Shown here: positions 10,215-18,805 of the stretch, one piece after another
Position numbering within the stretch: the first letter of the stretch is position 1
Layout of the letters: each line of letters opens with the position of its first letter
Source: Paludibacter sp.
GTDB lineage: Bacteria > Bacteroidota > Bacteroidia > Bacteroidales > Paludibacteraceae
Assembly: GCA_019163375.1 (NCBI GenBank)
Contig: JAFLKK010000008.1
Coordinates: 368,313 to 432,312 of the forward strand
DNA length: 64,000 nucleotides
Direction of reading: 5' to 3'
Made by a program: the position numbers and the translations under genes
The notes under the pieces: generated by a model
Told to the model about the DNA's origin: nothing
The model's input: only the letters and a program-made list of their open reading frames with translations
The model's database searches: none

Positions 10215-10284
10215 AAGTAGTAAAAAAAAACACTCCGAATAGTCGGGCATCAAAGCAATTTGATACCGACTATTCTTACTACTT
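10215..10284 (+). promoter_or_regulatory. Long structured hairpin between SGBP and GH16
   Basis: Nested arms pair across 70 nt: AAGTAGTAA (10215-10223) with TTACTACTT (10276-10284), GAATAGTCGG (10237-10246) with CCGACTATTC (10266-10275), and an inner ATCAAA/TTTGAT. It ends 17 nt before the GH16 start codon, so it would sit in the leader of the enzyme genes. It may stabilise mRNA ends or set the ratio of transport genes to enzyme genes. Confidence 0.6.
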
Positions 10285-10301
10285 AAAAACAACAGAAATA
10301 T

Positions 10302-11477
10302 ATGAAAAAAGCACTTTCTCTTATCAGTTTGATTCTTCTTATCAGCTCGTGTAACGGCTCAAACTCACCCGGCAATGAAATAACCTCAAAACTAGCTGTA
10401 GTAGATGTTATTCACGAAAGAAGCAGCACGTCAACTACAAGCTATCGATTTACCATAAACGTCACTCCTACCTGTTCAAAACCAATTACGGTCAACTATA
10501 AAACCGTTGATGCAACAGCTGTAGCGGGTAAAGATTACACGGCACTAACCGGTAAGCTTACTATTCCTGCCAATACTTTAAATGCTTACATTGATGTTAC
10601 GGTTTCAAAAGATAGCCTTCGACAAGAAGATCAAACCTTTACATTAGAACTGAGTACTCCTACCAACGCTTCTATCTCCGGAACAGGTAAAGCCACCGGA
10701 ACGATTCAAAACTACGGAACCTATCTACCGGTTGATGGTACCGGCTACACAGGTGCTACCACTTATCCGGGAATGACACTCGCCTGGAGCGATGAATTTA
10801 CGGCTAACTATATCAACTCTAACAACTGGTCGTACGACACCGGTGGTTCGGGCTGGGGAAACAACGAATTGGAATACTATACCAACTCCAACAAAAATGC
10901 CTACACTACAGGCGGATATTTAGTGATCGAAGCCCGCAAAGAAACCATGGGCACCAACAACTACACGTCGGCCAGAATGATTTCGAAAGACAAGAAAACA
11001 TTCACCTACGGACGAATTGATTTCAGAGCCAAGTTACCAAAAGGACAAGGCGTTTGGCCGGCATTGTGGATGCTCGGCAATAATATTGGCACTACTCCAT
11101 GGCCGGCATGTGGCGAAATTGACATAATGGAACTACTGGGACATGAAGCACAAAAAACATACGGCACCATTCACTGGGGTGCTGCAGGCGGAGCAAGTAC
11201 GCATATCGGTGGCAACTACTCTTTACCTTCACTCACTTTCAACGATAAATTTCACCTCTTCAGTCTTAAATGGGAGGCCGATAAAATGACCTTTCTGATT
11301 GACGATGTGGTGTTCTTCACCGCCAATAAATCGCAGGTGAATGGCAATTATCCGTTCGACAAACCATTCTTCTTTATTATGAATGTGGCTGTAGGTGGCA
11401 ATTGGCCGGGCAATCCGGATGCAACTACCGTATTTCCACAACGAATGATAGTGGATTACGTACGGGTTTTTCAATAA
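10302..11477 (+). CDS. GH16 endo-beta-1,3-glucanase (laminarinase) lipoprotein with Calx-beta domain
   Basis: The 391-residue lipoprotein (LILLISSCNGS, lipidated Cys 17) has a Calx-beta-type domain at about 30-145 (DATAVAGKDYTALTGKLTIP, QEDQTFTLELS) and a GH16 catalytic domain at about 155-391. The GH16 active site is explicit: GEIDIMELLGHE carries Glu272 (nucleophile), Asp274 and Glu277 (acid/base) in the ExDxxE form typical of laminarinases. GVWPALWMLG and the C-terminal DYVRVFQ are further family marks. It would cut beta-1,3-glucan at the cell surface and feed SusCD and the GH3 enzyme. The gene stands behind a structured leader (10215-10284). Confidence 0.93.
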   Translation: MKKALSLISLILLISSCNGSNSPGNEITSKLAVVDVIHERSSTSTTSYRFTINVTPTCSKPITVNYKTVDATAVAGKDYTALTGKLTIPANTLNAYIDVTVSKDSLRQEDQTFTLELSTPTNASISGTGKATGTIQNYGTYLPVDGTGYTGATTYPGMTLAWSDEFTANYINSNNWSYDTGGSGWGNNELEYYTNSNKNAYTTGGYLVIEARKETMGTNNYTSARMISKDKKTFTYGRIDFRAKLPKGQGVWPALWMLGNNIGTTPWPACGEIDIMELLGHEAQKTYGTIHWGAAGGASTHIGGNYSLPSLTFNDKFHLFSLKWEADKMTFLIDDVVFFTANKSQVNGNYPFDKPFFFIMNVAVGGNWPGNPDATTVFPQRMIVDYVRVFQ

Positions 11478-11700
11478 TTATTCAGGCTTAAAATAAATAA
11501 GTATTATTGATATGTTCTTAATTTCGACCCTGCCTGCCGCAGGCAAGCTCTCCCTAAATCCCTCTCCCGAGGACTTGCCTGCGGCAGGCAGAGAGGGACT
11601 TTGCTGAGTGAGAGTTAATAGCAGAGTCTCTAAGTTTGAGATGCACTGTACCCTTTCTCCTTGGGAGAAAGGGTTAGGGATAGAGGTCAAAATTACTAAA
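11478..11700. repeat. Intergenic host repeat with two GC palindromes
   Basis: The 223-nt spacer contains CCTGCCTGCCGCAGGCAAG at about 11529-11547 and an inverted copy near 11573-11591. It also has CCCTTTCTCC/GGAGAAAGGG and GTTAGGGATAGAGGTC, all also seen at 901-1195. A short frame across it is low-complexity and not supported as a gene. Confidence 0.6.
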
Positions 11701-11767
11701 GATGATTCATAGATACAAACTTGAAAAACATATCAATAATAATTCTCACTTACTTAAAATACAGATT

Positions 11768-13225
11768 ATGTTTAGTAAACAATTCACTTCCCGACATATT
11801 TTCTTAAAATTCGCGGTTGTTTCGGCTCTGGCAGTAGTGTCGAGCTGTGCAACCGGGAATGAAATAGTGCAAAATAAACCCGAAGAGCCCAAAAATGGGA
11901 GTTCGGATGTATCCTATTGGTTGACGGAATCCAGTTCAATGAGTTTTTTAAAGAAACAAACAAAAGCTTTAAATTTCACAGCCACATCAAATGTAAATCC
12001 GTCGATAACGGTCGACTCGCTCACAAAATATCAAACCATGGATGGGTTTGGATTTGCTATGACCGGCGGTAGTGCCTTTCTTATCAATAAACTGGGCGCC
12101 ACCGACAAGGCTAATTTAATGAAGGAACTTTTCTCGAACGACAGCACAGCTATTGGTATCAGTTATCTTCGGGTAAGCCTCGGAGCATCCGATTTAAGCT
12201 CGTCCGTATTTTCGTACGACGACATTAATCCATCGGGCGTCGACAACGATTTGCAGCATTTCAGTCTTAAACCCGATTCGGCCGATCTGATTCCGGTATT
12301 AAAATCGGCATTAGCCATCAATCCGAACATCAAAATTATGGCTTCACCCTGGTCGGCTCCGGCATGGATGAAAACAAACAAAAGTGCAAAAGGCGGTAGT
12401 CTGAAACCGGAATTCTTCGGAGTGTATGCGCGCTATTTCGTAAAATACATTCAGGCCATGAAAGCGCAGGGAATCCCTATCGATGCCATTACTATTCAAA
12501 ATGAACCACTGAACCCGGATAATAATCCGAGCATGTACATGACAGCGCTTGATCAGGCATTGTTTATAAAAAATCATCTGGGACCTGAGTTTGTCAAAAA
12601 CAATATCACCACAAAAATTATTCTGTACGACCATAACTGCGATATGTACAGTTACCCGTTAACGGTTCTTAGCGATCCGGATGCACGCAAATACAGCGAC
12701 GGATCGGCATTTCACCTCTATGGTGGTAATATAATTGCACTCACCACGGTTCACAATGCCTATCCCGAAAAGAACGTGTATTTCACCGAACAATGGGTAG
12801 GTGCGCCGGGCAATTTTGTGGAAGATTTGAAATGGCACGTAAAAAACCTGGTTATCGGTGCACCCCGTAACTGGAGTAAAAATGTGATTGAATGGAACCT
12901 GGCTGCCGACCCTAACTACTATCCTCACACCGATGGAGGTTGTGGAACCTGCCTGGGAGCATTGACTATCAGCAACAGCGTATCCCGTAACGTAGCTTAT
13001 TACATCATTGGCCATGCTTCTAAGTTTGTCCCTGCCGGATCGGTACGCGTGGAATCGAGCGTGGTCAGCAACCTGCCCAATGTGGCCTTCGTCACTCCTA
13101 CCGGCAAAAAAGTGCTGATAGTGCTCAATGATAGCAACGCATCTCAAACTTTCAATATCCAGTTTAAAAACAAAATTGTAAGTCCTGTTTTGGGTGCGGG
13201 TGCAGTGGCAACTTACGTATGGTAA
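11768..13225 (+). CDS. GH30 beta-glucanase lipoprotein, first copy
   Basis: Start chosen at ATG 11768 rather than the in-frame ATG at 11702, because only the shorter form begins with a lipoprotein signal (VVSALAVVSSCATG, Cys 27). The 485-residue product matches GH30: YQTMDGFGFAMTGGSAFL at the barrel start, MASPWSAPAWMKTN, TIQNEPLNPD with acid/base Glu246 and VYFTEQWVG with nucleophile Glu341, then the terminal beta-sandwich. GH30_3 enzymes of Bacteroidota cleave beta-1,6-glucan, which fits a laminarin-type substrate with beta-1,6 branches. It is followed 40 nt later by a second, diverged GH30. The subfamily is inferred. Confidence 0.9.
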   Translation: MFSKQFTSRHIFLKFAVVSALAVVSSCATGNEIVQNKPEEPKNGSSDVSYWLTESSSMSFLKKQTKALNFTATSNVNPSITVDSLTKYQTMDGFGFAMTGGSAFLINKLGATDKANLMKELFSNDSTAIGISYLRVSLGASDLSSSVFSYDDINPSGVDNDLQHFSLKPDSADLIPVLKSALAINPNIKIMASPWSAPAWMKTNKSAKGGSLKPEFFGVYARYFVKYIQAMKAQGIPIDAITIQNEPLNPDNNPSMYMTALDQALFIKNHLGPEFVKNNITTKIILYDHNCDMYSYPLTVLSDPDARKYSDGSAFHLYGGNIIALTTVHNAYPEKNVYFTEQWVGAPGNFVEDLKWHVKNLVIGAPRNWSKNVIEWNLAADPNYYPHTDGGCGTCLGALTISNSVSRNVAYYIIGHASKFVPAGSVRVESSVVSNLPNVAFVTPTGKKVLIVLNDSNASQTFNIQFKNKIVSPVLGAGAVATYVW

Positions 13226-13265
13226 TGTACAAAGAGCCGGTTACGAAAATAACAACTAAAATAAA

Positions 13266-14708
13266 ATGAAAAAACACATATACCTTCTGGCACTTGCATT
13301 CCTCTGTTGCAATTTACACAGCAATGCAAAAGAACTTAGCTCAGCACTAACAGCAAAGCAATATACCACTTCCGAAACCGGGAATCTGCGGTTAGCGTAC
13401 GTGGGTGATCTTCAGTTTGATGATAAAAACCATCCGGCTGAAGTGGAAACCAGCATTTTTATCAATCCCGGTAAAAAGTTTCAAACCCTTTTGGGCATTG
13501 GTGGTGCACTGACCGATGCTTCGGCCGAAACATTTGCCAAAATGCCTGTTGAGAAACAAAAGGCATTCTTGAAATCGTACTACAACCCTATCGAAGGAAT
13601 TGGATATACGCTGGCCAGAACCAACATCAACAGTTGCGACTTTTCGAGTGCCAGTTACAGCTATGTGGCCGACAAAGATGCCGCTCTGAAAACATTCAGC
13701 GTGGAGCATGACATGAAGTTCCGCATTCCGCTAATCAAGCAAGCCATTGCCGAAGCCGGTGAAAAACTGACGCTATTTGCAAGTCCTTGGAGTCCTCCGG
13801 CTTGGATGAAAGATAACAACGATATGTTGCACGGCGGTAAATTATTACCGCAATATCATCAGTCCTGGGCCAATTATTTCGTTAAGTTTATTCAGGAATA
13901 TCAAAAAAATGGCATCCCTGTTTGGGGCATGTCGGTACAAAACGAGCCTATGGCTAAACAAACATGGGAATCGTGTATTTATACGGCCGTTGAAGAAAAA
14001 GACTTTGTAAAAAACTATCTTGGACCAACACTGAAAAAAGCGGGAATGGGCAACAAGAAAATCATTGTTTGGGATCACAATCGCGACTTGATGGTGCAAC
14101 GTGCCAACGATACTTACAGCGACAAAGAGGCTGCTAAATACATTTGGGGAACCGGCTTTCACTGGTACGAAAACTGGAGCGGTGGCCGTCAGCAATTCGA
14201 AAACGTACAACGTGTAAACGAAGCGTATCCCGATAAAAATCTAATATTCACCGAAGGGTGTATTGGAAATTTCGATTTAAAGAAAATGAATGACTGGAGC
14301 ATGGGTGAGCAGTATGGTGAGTCGATGATTAACGACTTCAACAACGGAACAGTGGCCTGGACCGATTGGAATGTCCTGCTGGACGAACAAGGCGGCCCCA
14401 ATCACGTGCAAAACTTCTGCTTTGCACCCGTTCATTACAATACCAAAACAGACGAATTGATCTATAACAACGAGTTTTATTATATCGGTCACTTCTCTAA
14501 ATTCATAAAACCCGGAGCTAAACGAATTTCGGCAGCTTCGAGTAAAAGTTTTCTTATCACCACAGCATTTCAAAATGTAGACGGAACAATTGCCGTAGTG
14601 GTAATGAATCAAACAGATAAGGCCGAAGCATTTCTGGTATGGTTGAATGGTAAATCCATACCATCCAATCTGCCCAAAAGGTCTATTTCCACATTCGTGA
14701 TTGAATAA
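13266..14708 (+). CDS. GH30 beta-glucanase, second copy
   Basis: The 480-residue protein has a signal peptide (ALAFLCCNLHSNAKE). A lipoprotein is less likely. GH30 motifs: FQTLLGIGGALTDASAETFA, LFASPWSPPAWMKDNNDM, SVQNEPMAKQ with acid/base Glu227 and IFTEGCIGNF with nucleophile Glu330, then GPNHVQNFC and a C-terminal beta-sandwich. It resembles the neighbouring GH30 in layout but not closely in sequence, so the pair is more likely functionally split than a recent duplication. Likely role: exo- or endo-beta-1,6-glucanase of the same PUL, acting in the periplasm on imported chains. No terminator is obvious before the repeat region that follows. Confidence 0.9.
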   Translation: MKKHIYLLALAFLCCNLHSNAKELSSALTAKQYTTSETGNLRLAYVGDLQFDDKNHPAEVETSIFINPGKKFQTLLGIGGALTDASAETFAKMPVEKQKAFLKSYYNPIEGIGYTLARTNINSCDFSSASYSYVADKDAALKTFSVEHDMKFRIPLIKQAIAEAGEKLTLFASPWSPPAWMKDNNDMLHGGKLLPQYHQSWANYFVKFIQEYQKNGIPVWGMSVQNEPMAKQTWESCIYTAVEEKDFVKNYLGPTLKKAGMGNKKIIVWDHNRDLMVQRANDTYSDKEAAKYIWGTGFHWYENWSGGRQQFENVQRVNEAYPDKNLIFTEGCIGNFDLKKMNDWSMGEQYGESMINDFNNGTVAWTDWNVLLDEQGGPNHVQNFCFAPVHYNTKTDELIYNNEFYYIGHFSKFIKPGAKRISAASSKSFLITTAFQNVDGTIAVVVMNQTDKAEAFLVWLNGKSIPSNLPKRSISTFVIE

Positions 14709-14805
14709 TTTTCATTTATTAAGGTTGATTTGTTGGAAAAGGGAGGTGTCGGTTTTTACCGGCATCTCTCTTTGTCGTTATACCCTACCCAACGAAATGA
14801 TAAAT

Positions 14806-15346
14806 GCGATATTGCTTGGTTGTCATGCAATATTGAATGGATGTGGTCCGATATTGCTTGGCGGTCATGCGATATGGGATGGTATCCGTGCGATATTGGA
14901 TGGCGGTCATGCGATATGAGATGGTATTGGTGCTATATTGATTGGCGGTCATGCGATATGGGATGGTATCCGTGACATATTGGATGGCGGTCATGCGATA
15001 TGAGATGGTATCCGTGCGATATGGAATGGTTGTCATGCAATATGAGATGGTATTGGTGTGATATTGATACTGCATAGTGCGATATAGTTGCTGCATAGTG
15101 CAATATTGATACTGCATAGTGCGATATAGTTGCTGCATAGTGCGATATGGATACTGCTTTGTGCGATATAGTTGCTGCATAGTGCAATATGGATACTGCA
15201 TGATGCGATATAGTTGCTGCATGGTGCGATATGAATACTGCATGATGCGATATAGTTACTGCATAGTGCGATATGAATACTGCATGATGCGATATGGTTA
15301 CTGCATAGTGCGATATGAATACTGCATGATGCGATATGGATTCGGC
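14806..15346. repeat. 21-bp minisatellite, about 26 units
   Basis: The unit is 21 bp, begins GCGATAT and ends in a variable half. Units fall into alternating classes. In the first half one class ends GGCGGTCAT and the other GGTATCCGT. In the second half they are GCGATATAGTTGCTGCATAGT and GCGATATGAATACTGCATGAT, giving a 42-bp higher-order period. Because 21 is a multiple of 3, several frames stay open on both strands, but the predicted peptides are pure repeats without any start context, so I do not call a gene. It lies between the GH30 gene and the FadR-type regulator. Confidence 0.9.
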
Positions 15347-15506
15347 TTCATGTCAATATTGAACTTCCTCTAAACTAAACAGGCATTTTCATGTTTCTAT
15401 AGTGCTTACTAAACACAAATAGTGCACACGCATTGTACAAATGCACGTTGTATTTATTAATCACATTACGATTGCAATTAATTTAGCCCCTTTCAATATC
15501 GAATTG

Positions 15507-15537
15507 TTTGATGTTTAATTAATTCAAAGTATCTTTG
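15507..15537 (+). promoter_or_regulatory. Promoter of the FadR-type regulator
   Basis: TTTG (15507-15510) and TATCTTTG (15530-15537) are 19 nt apart, an exact match to the Bacteroidota -33/-7 consensus, 62 nt before the start codon. Confidence 0.8.
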
Positions 15538-15598
15538 TAAATCATTTTTCAAAACAATCCATTTATTTAATTTATAAACGGATGAGAAGCACATAAAT

Positions 15599-16312
15599 AT
15601 GACAGAAACAGTTTTAGGATTGACAGATCAAAGTTTGGAAACACCTACCGACAAAGTAATCTCTAAGATTAAAGAACTAATTATTTCGGGCGTATTGAAA
15701 CCGGGCGACAAACTCCCGGCTGAACGGAAAATGGCCATAGAATTTGGCTTTGGCAGAACGCATGTGCGCGAAGCACTGCATAAACTAGAGTTTTATGGCA
15801 TTATAAAAACCTTGCCACAAAGTGGTTCGGTGGTAAATGGACTGGACATCAACACGCTCGACGGACTTATTTCGGACGTGCTGAATCTTCAGAGCTACGA
15901 CTTCTACTCCTTAGTTGAAACACGTATCTTGCTCGAAGTAAAAGGAGTAAGACTCTGTGCTGAACGACGGACTGAAAAGGACATTGCAATACTTGAAAAA
16001 GCCCATGCCGATTTTGTGGAGCATTTTGATACTCCCGAGCGCGTGAGTTACGACTTTGCCTATCATCGTGCGTTGGCCGAGGCGAGTCATAATCCCGTTA
16101 TCAAAGCGATGTTAATGATCGTTATCCCCGACATTCTCGCTATTTATCAACGCGATAGAATCTGTGTTCCCAACTCTCAAATCATTGAGGAACATGAAGG
16201 TATGCTCAACTGCATAAAAGCCGGAGATGCCGATGGTGCTGGAGAACTAATGAATAAACACTTGCAAGGTGTACTTCAATTTGCAAAACAAAGATTAGAA
16301 CAAGGAAATTGA
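15599..16312 (+). CDS. GntR-family transcriptional regulator, FadR/FCD type
   Basis: The protein has 237 residues. An N-terminal GntR winged helix (about 18-80: IKELIISGVLKPGDKLPAER, FGFGRTHVREALHKLEFYGI) precedes an all-helical FCD ligand domain (about 100-230: VETRILLEVKGVRLCAER, DFAYHRALAEASHNPVIKAM, HEGMLNCIKAGDADGAGELM). FCD regulators commonly sense small organic acids, often uronates. It ends at TGA (16310-16312), direct evidence that the host uses TGA as stop; reading on would destroy the next gene's frame. It has its own promoter (15507-15537), and the next gene starts 5 nt after the stop, so the two form an operon. It may control that cupin and possibly the PUL. Confidence 0.93.
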   Translation: MTETVLGLTDQSLETPTDKVISKIKELIISGVLKPGDKLPAERKMAIEFGFGRTHVREALHKLEFYGIIKTLPQSGSVVNGLDINTLDGLISDVLNLQSYDFYSLVETRILLEVKGVRLCAERRTEKDIAILEKAHADFVEHFDTPERVSYDFAYHRALAEASHNPVIKAMLMIVIPDILAIYQRDRICVPNSQIIEEHEGMLNCIKAGDADGAGELMNKHLQGVLQFAKQRLEQGN

Positions 16313-16317
16313 AATAT

Positions 16318-16662
16318 ATGACTACTAAAAGCGCAAATTTTATCGTTGAGAATGAAACCGTTTGGGAAGACTTAGGCGGAGGGGTATCACGGCAGATTAT
16401 GGGTTACGATGGTCAGATTATGATGGTGAAAGTAAAATTCGAAAAAGGAGCCATTGGGTATGTCCACGAGCATTTTCATTCGCAAACTACTTACGTGGCA
16501 GGCGGCTCATTCGAAGTAAACATCAACGGTGAAAAGAAAATACTCAACACAGGCGACGGCTTTTACACCGAACCCGACAAACCACACGGCGTAGTATGCC
16601 TCGAAGCCGGCATTCTAATGGATGTGTTTACCCCTATGCGTTTGGAGTTTCTCAAAAAATAA
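16318..16662 (+). CDS. kdgF: KdgF-like cupin protein
   Basis: The ATG at 16318 is chosen; an upstream TTG in frame would overlap the regulator. The 114-residue product is a single cupin domain. It matches the KdgF pattern: EDLGGGVSRQIMGYDGQIMM, FEKGAIGYVHEHFHSQTTYV with metal-binding histidines and Gln, GDGFYTEPDKPHGVVCLEAG and the terminal DVFTPMRLEFL. KdgF opens the ring of 4,5-unsaturated uronates released by pectate or alginate lyases. No lyase lies in this window, so its substrate supplier must be elsewhere, or it serves as a general unsaturated-sugar converter. It is co-transcribed with the upstream FCD regulator. Confidence 0.82.
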   Translation: MTTKSANFIVENETVWEDLGGGVSRQIMGYDGQIMMVKVKFEKGAIGYVHEHFHSQTTYVAGGSFEVNINGEKKILNTGDGFYTEPDKPHGVVCLEAGILMDVFTPMRLEFLKK

Positions 16663-16671
16663 ATGATAGCA

Positions 16672-16735
16672 GTAACTTGTAACCTGCCTCCGGCAGGCAG
16701 GCTCGTAACTTGTAACTCGTAACTATATAATATTA
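16672..16735. repeat. Short repeat tract with palindrome
   Basis: GTAACTTGTAAC-type words recur three times around the palindrome CCTGCCTCCGGCAGGCAGG (about 16682-16700). It is similar in kind to the palindromes at 11529 and 11573. It fills the spacer before hisB and has no coding potential. Confidence 0.55.
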
Positions 16736-16740
16736 CAATA

Positions 16741-17889
16741 ATGACAAATCAACAAGACCCAACTATAAAAAAGAAAGTTCTTTTTATTGATCGCGACGGC
16801 ACGATCATCATCGAGCCACCGGTGACCTATCAGGTAGACCGCGTGGATCAGATTGAATACCTGCCTGCCGTATTGCGTAACCTGCACTTTATCCGCAAAA
16901 AGCTCGACTTCGAATGGGCGTTGGTTACCAATCAGGACGGTTTGGGAACACCGGTATATCCACAGGAAAACTTCGATCAGGTACAAGCCAGCTTTCTGAA
17001 GACACTTGCAAACGAGGACATTCATTTCGATAAGATATTCATCGATATATCTTTCCCCGAAGATAATTTACCAACACGCAAGCCGGGCACTGCCATGCTT
17101 ACCGAATATTTCACCGAAGCATATGATTTAGCAGGCTCATTTGTTATTGGCGACCGCTATACCGATGTTGAATTAGCCAAAAACATGGGCTGCAAAGCTA
17201 TTTTCATCAGCACCGACGAGGAGATATTGAAGGAAAAAGGACTGACAGCCTACTGTGCATTGCAAACTACCGACTGGAACCGCATCACCGAGTTCCTCTT
17301 TGCCGGTGAACGCACTGCCACGGTAAAACGTACCACCAAAGAAACCGATATCCTTATCGAACTGAACTTAGACGGTTCCGGAAAATGCAACATCAACACC
17401 GGACTGAAATTTTTCGACCACATGTTGGAACAAATAGGTAAACACTCCGGTTCCGATTTGACCATTCAGGTGAAAGGCGATCTTGAAGTAGACGAACATC
17501 ACACCATCGAAGATACTGCTATCGCTCTGGGCGAAGCGTTTGGCAAGGCATTGGGCAATAAACGTGGCGTAGAACGTTACGGGTTCTATTTACCCATGGA
17601 CGACTGCTTATGCTCTGTGGCTCTCGACTTTGGCGGACGTGCCTGGTTAGTATACGATGCTGAATTTAAACGCGAATATGTGGGTGATTTACCTACCGAA
17701 ATGGTCCTCCATTTCTTCAAATCATTCAGCGACGCTGCCAAAATGAACCTAAACATTAAAGCCGAAGGCGATAACGAACATCACAAAATCGAAGGTATCT
17801 TTAAAGCATTGGCCAAATCAATCAAAATGGCTGTAAAACGGGATATCTATCAATATGAATTGCCGTCAACCAAGGGGACGATCTTTTAG
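16741..17889 (+). CDS. hisB: Bifunctional histidinol-phosphatase / imidazoleglycerol-phosphate dehydratase
   Basis: The 382-residue protein catalyses two steps of histidine synthesis. Residues about 13-165 form a HAD phosphatase: LFIDRDGTI supplies Asp17 and Asp19, and [15 protein letters not shown] the C-terminal acidic motif. Residues about 190-382 form the IGP dehydratase with its two metal-binding motifs ([22 protein letters not shown]; later [17 protein letters not shown]). The fused form is usual in Bacteroidota and Enterobacteria. No other his gene is in the window. A good terminator follows at 18002-18040. The prophage lies directly downstream. Confidence 0.96.
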   Translation: MTNQQDPTIKKKVLFIDRDGTIIIEPPVTYQVDRVDQIEYLPAVLRNLHFIRKKLDFEWALVTNQDGLGTPVYPQENFDQVQASFLKTLANEDIHFDKIFIDISFPEDNLPTRKPGTAMLTEYFTEAYDLAGSFVIGDRYTDVELAKNMGCKAIFISTDEEILKEKGLTAYCALQTTDWNRITEFLFAGERTATVKRTTKETDILIELNLDGSGKCNINTGLKFFDHMLEQIGKHSGSDLTIQVKGDLEVDEHHTIEDTAIALGEAFGKALGNKRGVERYGFYLPMDDCLCSVALDFGGRAWLVYDAEFKREYVGDLPTEMVLHFFKSFSDAAKMNLNIKAEGDNEHHKIEGIFKALAKSIKMAVKRDIYQYELPSTKGTIF

Positions 17890-17919
17890 TAGTTTGTAAT
17901 ATCTTACAAATAAATGAGT

Positions 17920-17926
17920 TATACCG
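17920..17926. other. Candidate left attachment core (TATACCG)
   Basis: TATACCG at 17920-17926 recurs in the same orientation at 53911-53917, next to the integrase promoter, and both are preceded by AATGA. If this is the crossover site, the empty host locus would read hisB, then about 110 nt, then the phosphatase-like gene. It is only a 7-bp match, so it is weak evidence. An alternative shared 8-mer, TTTACAAT, occurs at 18166 and 53970. Confidence 0.3.
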
Positions 17927-18001
17927 AAAAGTTTTTCAAACTTTTTTATTAGCTCCTACCCTATTGTAGATATATAATACAAATTCAATACTACCTAAAA
18001 C

Positions 18002-18040
18002 AAAAAAGCCAACTACATTAACCCTGTAATTGGCTTTTTT
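18002..18040 (+). terminator. Terminator after hisB
   Basis: AAAAAAGCCAA (18002-18012) pairs with TTGGCTTTTTT (18030-18040), ending in a U-run on the plus strand; an A-run on the other side makes it bidirectional. If the candidate core at 17920 is right, this terminator belongs to the phage end rather than to hisB. Confidence 0.8.
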
Positions 18041-18427
18041 GACTTCAATATGCTTGTTTTGAGGTTTACGATTTTTGGAAAAATACCTCTTGCGTAAAGA
18101 AGGGAGGGGTGAGGTTTACTCCATTAGTTAATAACATTTTGACCCCATACCCCCTCTATTCACCCTTTACAATCACTTTAGTTGATAAAATCAATAAAGT
18201 TTATCAACAAACGAAGTAATACATATAGATATTTACCATATTTTATTATTGTTTTGATTTTCTTTTCGTGATTTTTGATAACCTTCTTAGAGGTTGTTGT
18301 TACATTTTTCTTTTTCATAATTATATATTTTATAATATATATCCGGGTTATCATGAAAAGTCTAAATTTGAATAGTTAATAAACGTTAAATGTGCTATAC
18401 ACTTAATAATGAATTATATATAATGAA
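18041..18427. other. Non-coding prophage/host junction stretch
   Basis: No convincing gene is seen here. The first part (18050-18175) has GAGGTTTAC words and polypyrimidine tracts resembling host spacer repeats. At 18181-18208 a perfect 9-bp inverted repeat, GTTGATAAA/TTTATCAAC, encloses 10 nt. The rest is very AT-rich. I searched it for a tRNA fold and did not find one. Confidence 0.5.
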
Positions 18428-18462
18428 AAAAGGCTGCTCACATTGATAGTGAACAGCCTTTT
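18428..18462. terminator. Bidirectional terminator at the prophage left end
   Basis: AAAAGGCTGCTCAC (18428-18441) pairs with GTGAACAGCCTTTT (18449-18462). On the minus strand it closes the small operon ending at 18485; the A- and T-flanks allow action both ways. Confidence 0.8.
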
Positions 18463-18484
18463 GAATTCATTTTAAAGAATTATG

Positions 18485-18781
18485 CTATTTAAGATTCAGT
18501 ATTATAGGATTTGTAATAACAATTTGACCATCCTTTTCCTTTAGAGTTCCAGTGTATTTGTAGTTATAACCGCTAAAATCTCCTACATTGTTCTTTACTT
18601 TTAATTCTACTTTTGTTGAACCCTCAAAACTGTAATTGTCTAAATTGCTACCTTCAACCGGATTTGTGTGTACACAGTCAAGAACGGTAACACCAAAATC
18701 AATCACTTCCAGAAATTCATTTTGACTGGTTTTAAATTTAATTTCACCTTTGGCAAGCATTTCTGCAATATTTACTTTCAT
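18485..18781 (-). CDS. Small unrecognised protein, prophage left end
   Basis: The 98-residue protein is acidic-to-neutral and beta-rich in appearance (STKVELKVKNNVGDFSGYNY, GTLKEKDGQIVITNPIILNL). It has no Trp, so its codes cannot be told apart, and it ends at TAG. It lies 24 nt downstream of the ParB-like gene and is probably translated from the same mRNA. I do not recognise the family. No signal peptide or membrane segment is seen. Confidence 0.65.
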   Translation of the reverse strand: MKVNIAEMLAKGEIKFKTSQNEFLEVIDFGVTVLDCVHTNPVEGSNLDNYSFEGSTKVELKVKNNVGDFSGYNYKYTGTLKEKDGQIVITNPIILNLK

Positions 18782-18805
18782 ATTTTTCTATATTTAGTTT
18801 GTAAT

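Noticed and set aside
11702..11767. Longer start of the first GH30 gene
   Set aside because: Only the ATG at 11768 gives a proper lipoprotein signal; the extra 22 residues are basic and lie in front of it.
14806..15346. CRISPR array
   Set aside because: There are no unique spacers, units are contiguous 21-mers, and no cas genes are near.
14785..15373. Open frames on both strands across the minisatellite
   Set aside because: They arise because the 21-bp unit keeps frames open. The peptides are pure repeats (for example YRTMQQL-type) and lack start context.
18300..18400. Possible tRNA with a TCA triplet near 18345
   Set aside because: No acceptor or T-arm pairing and no GGTTCRA-like loop were found.
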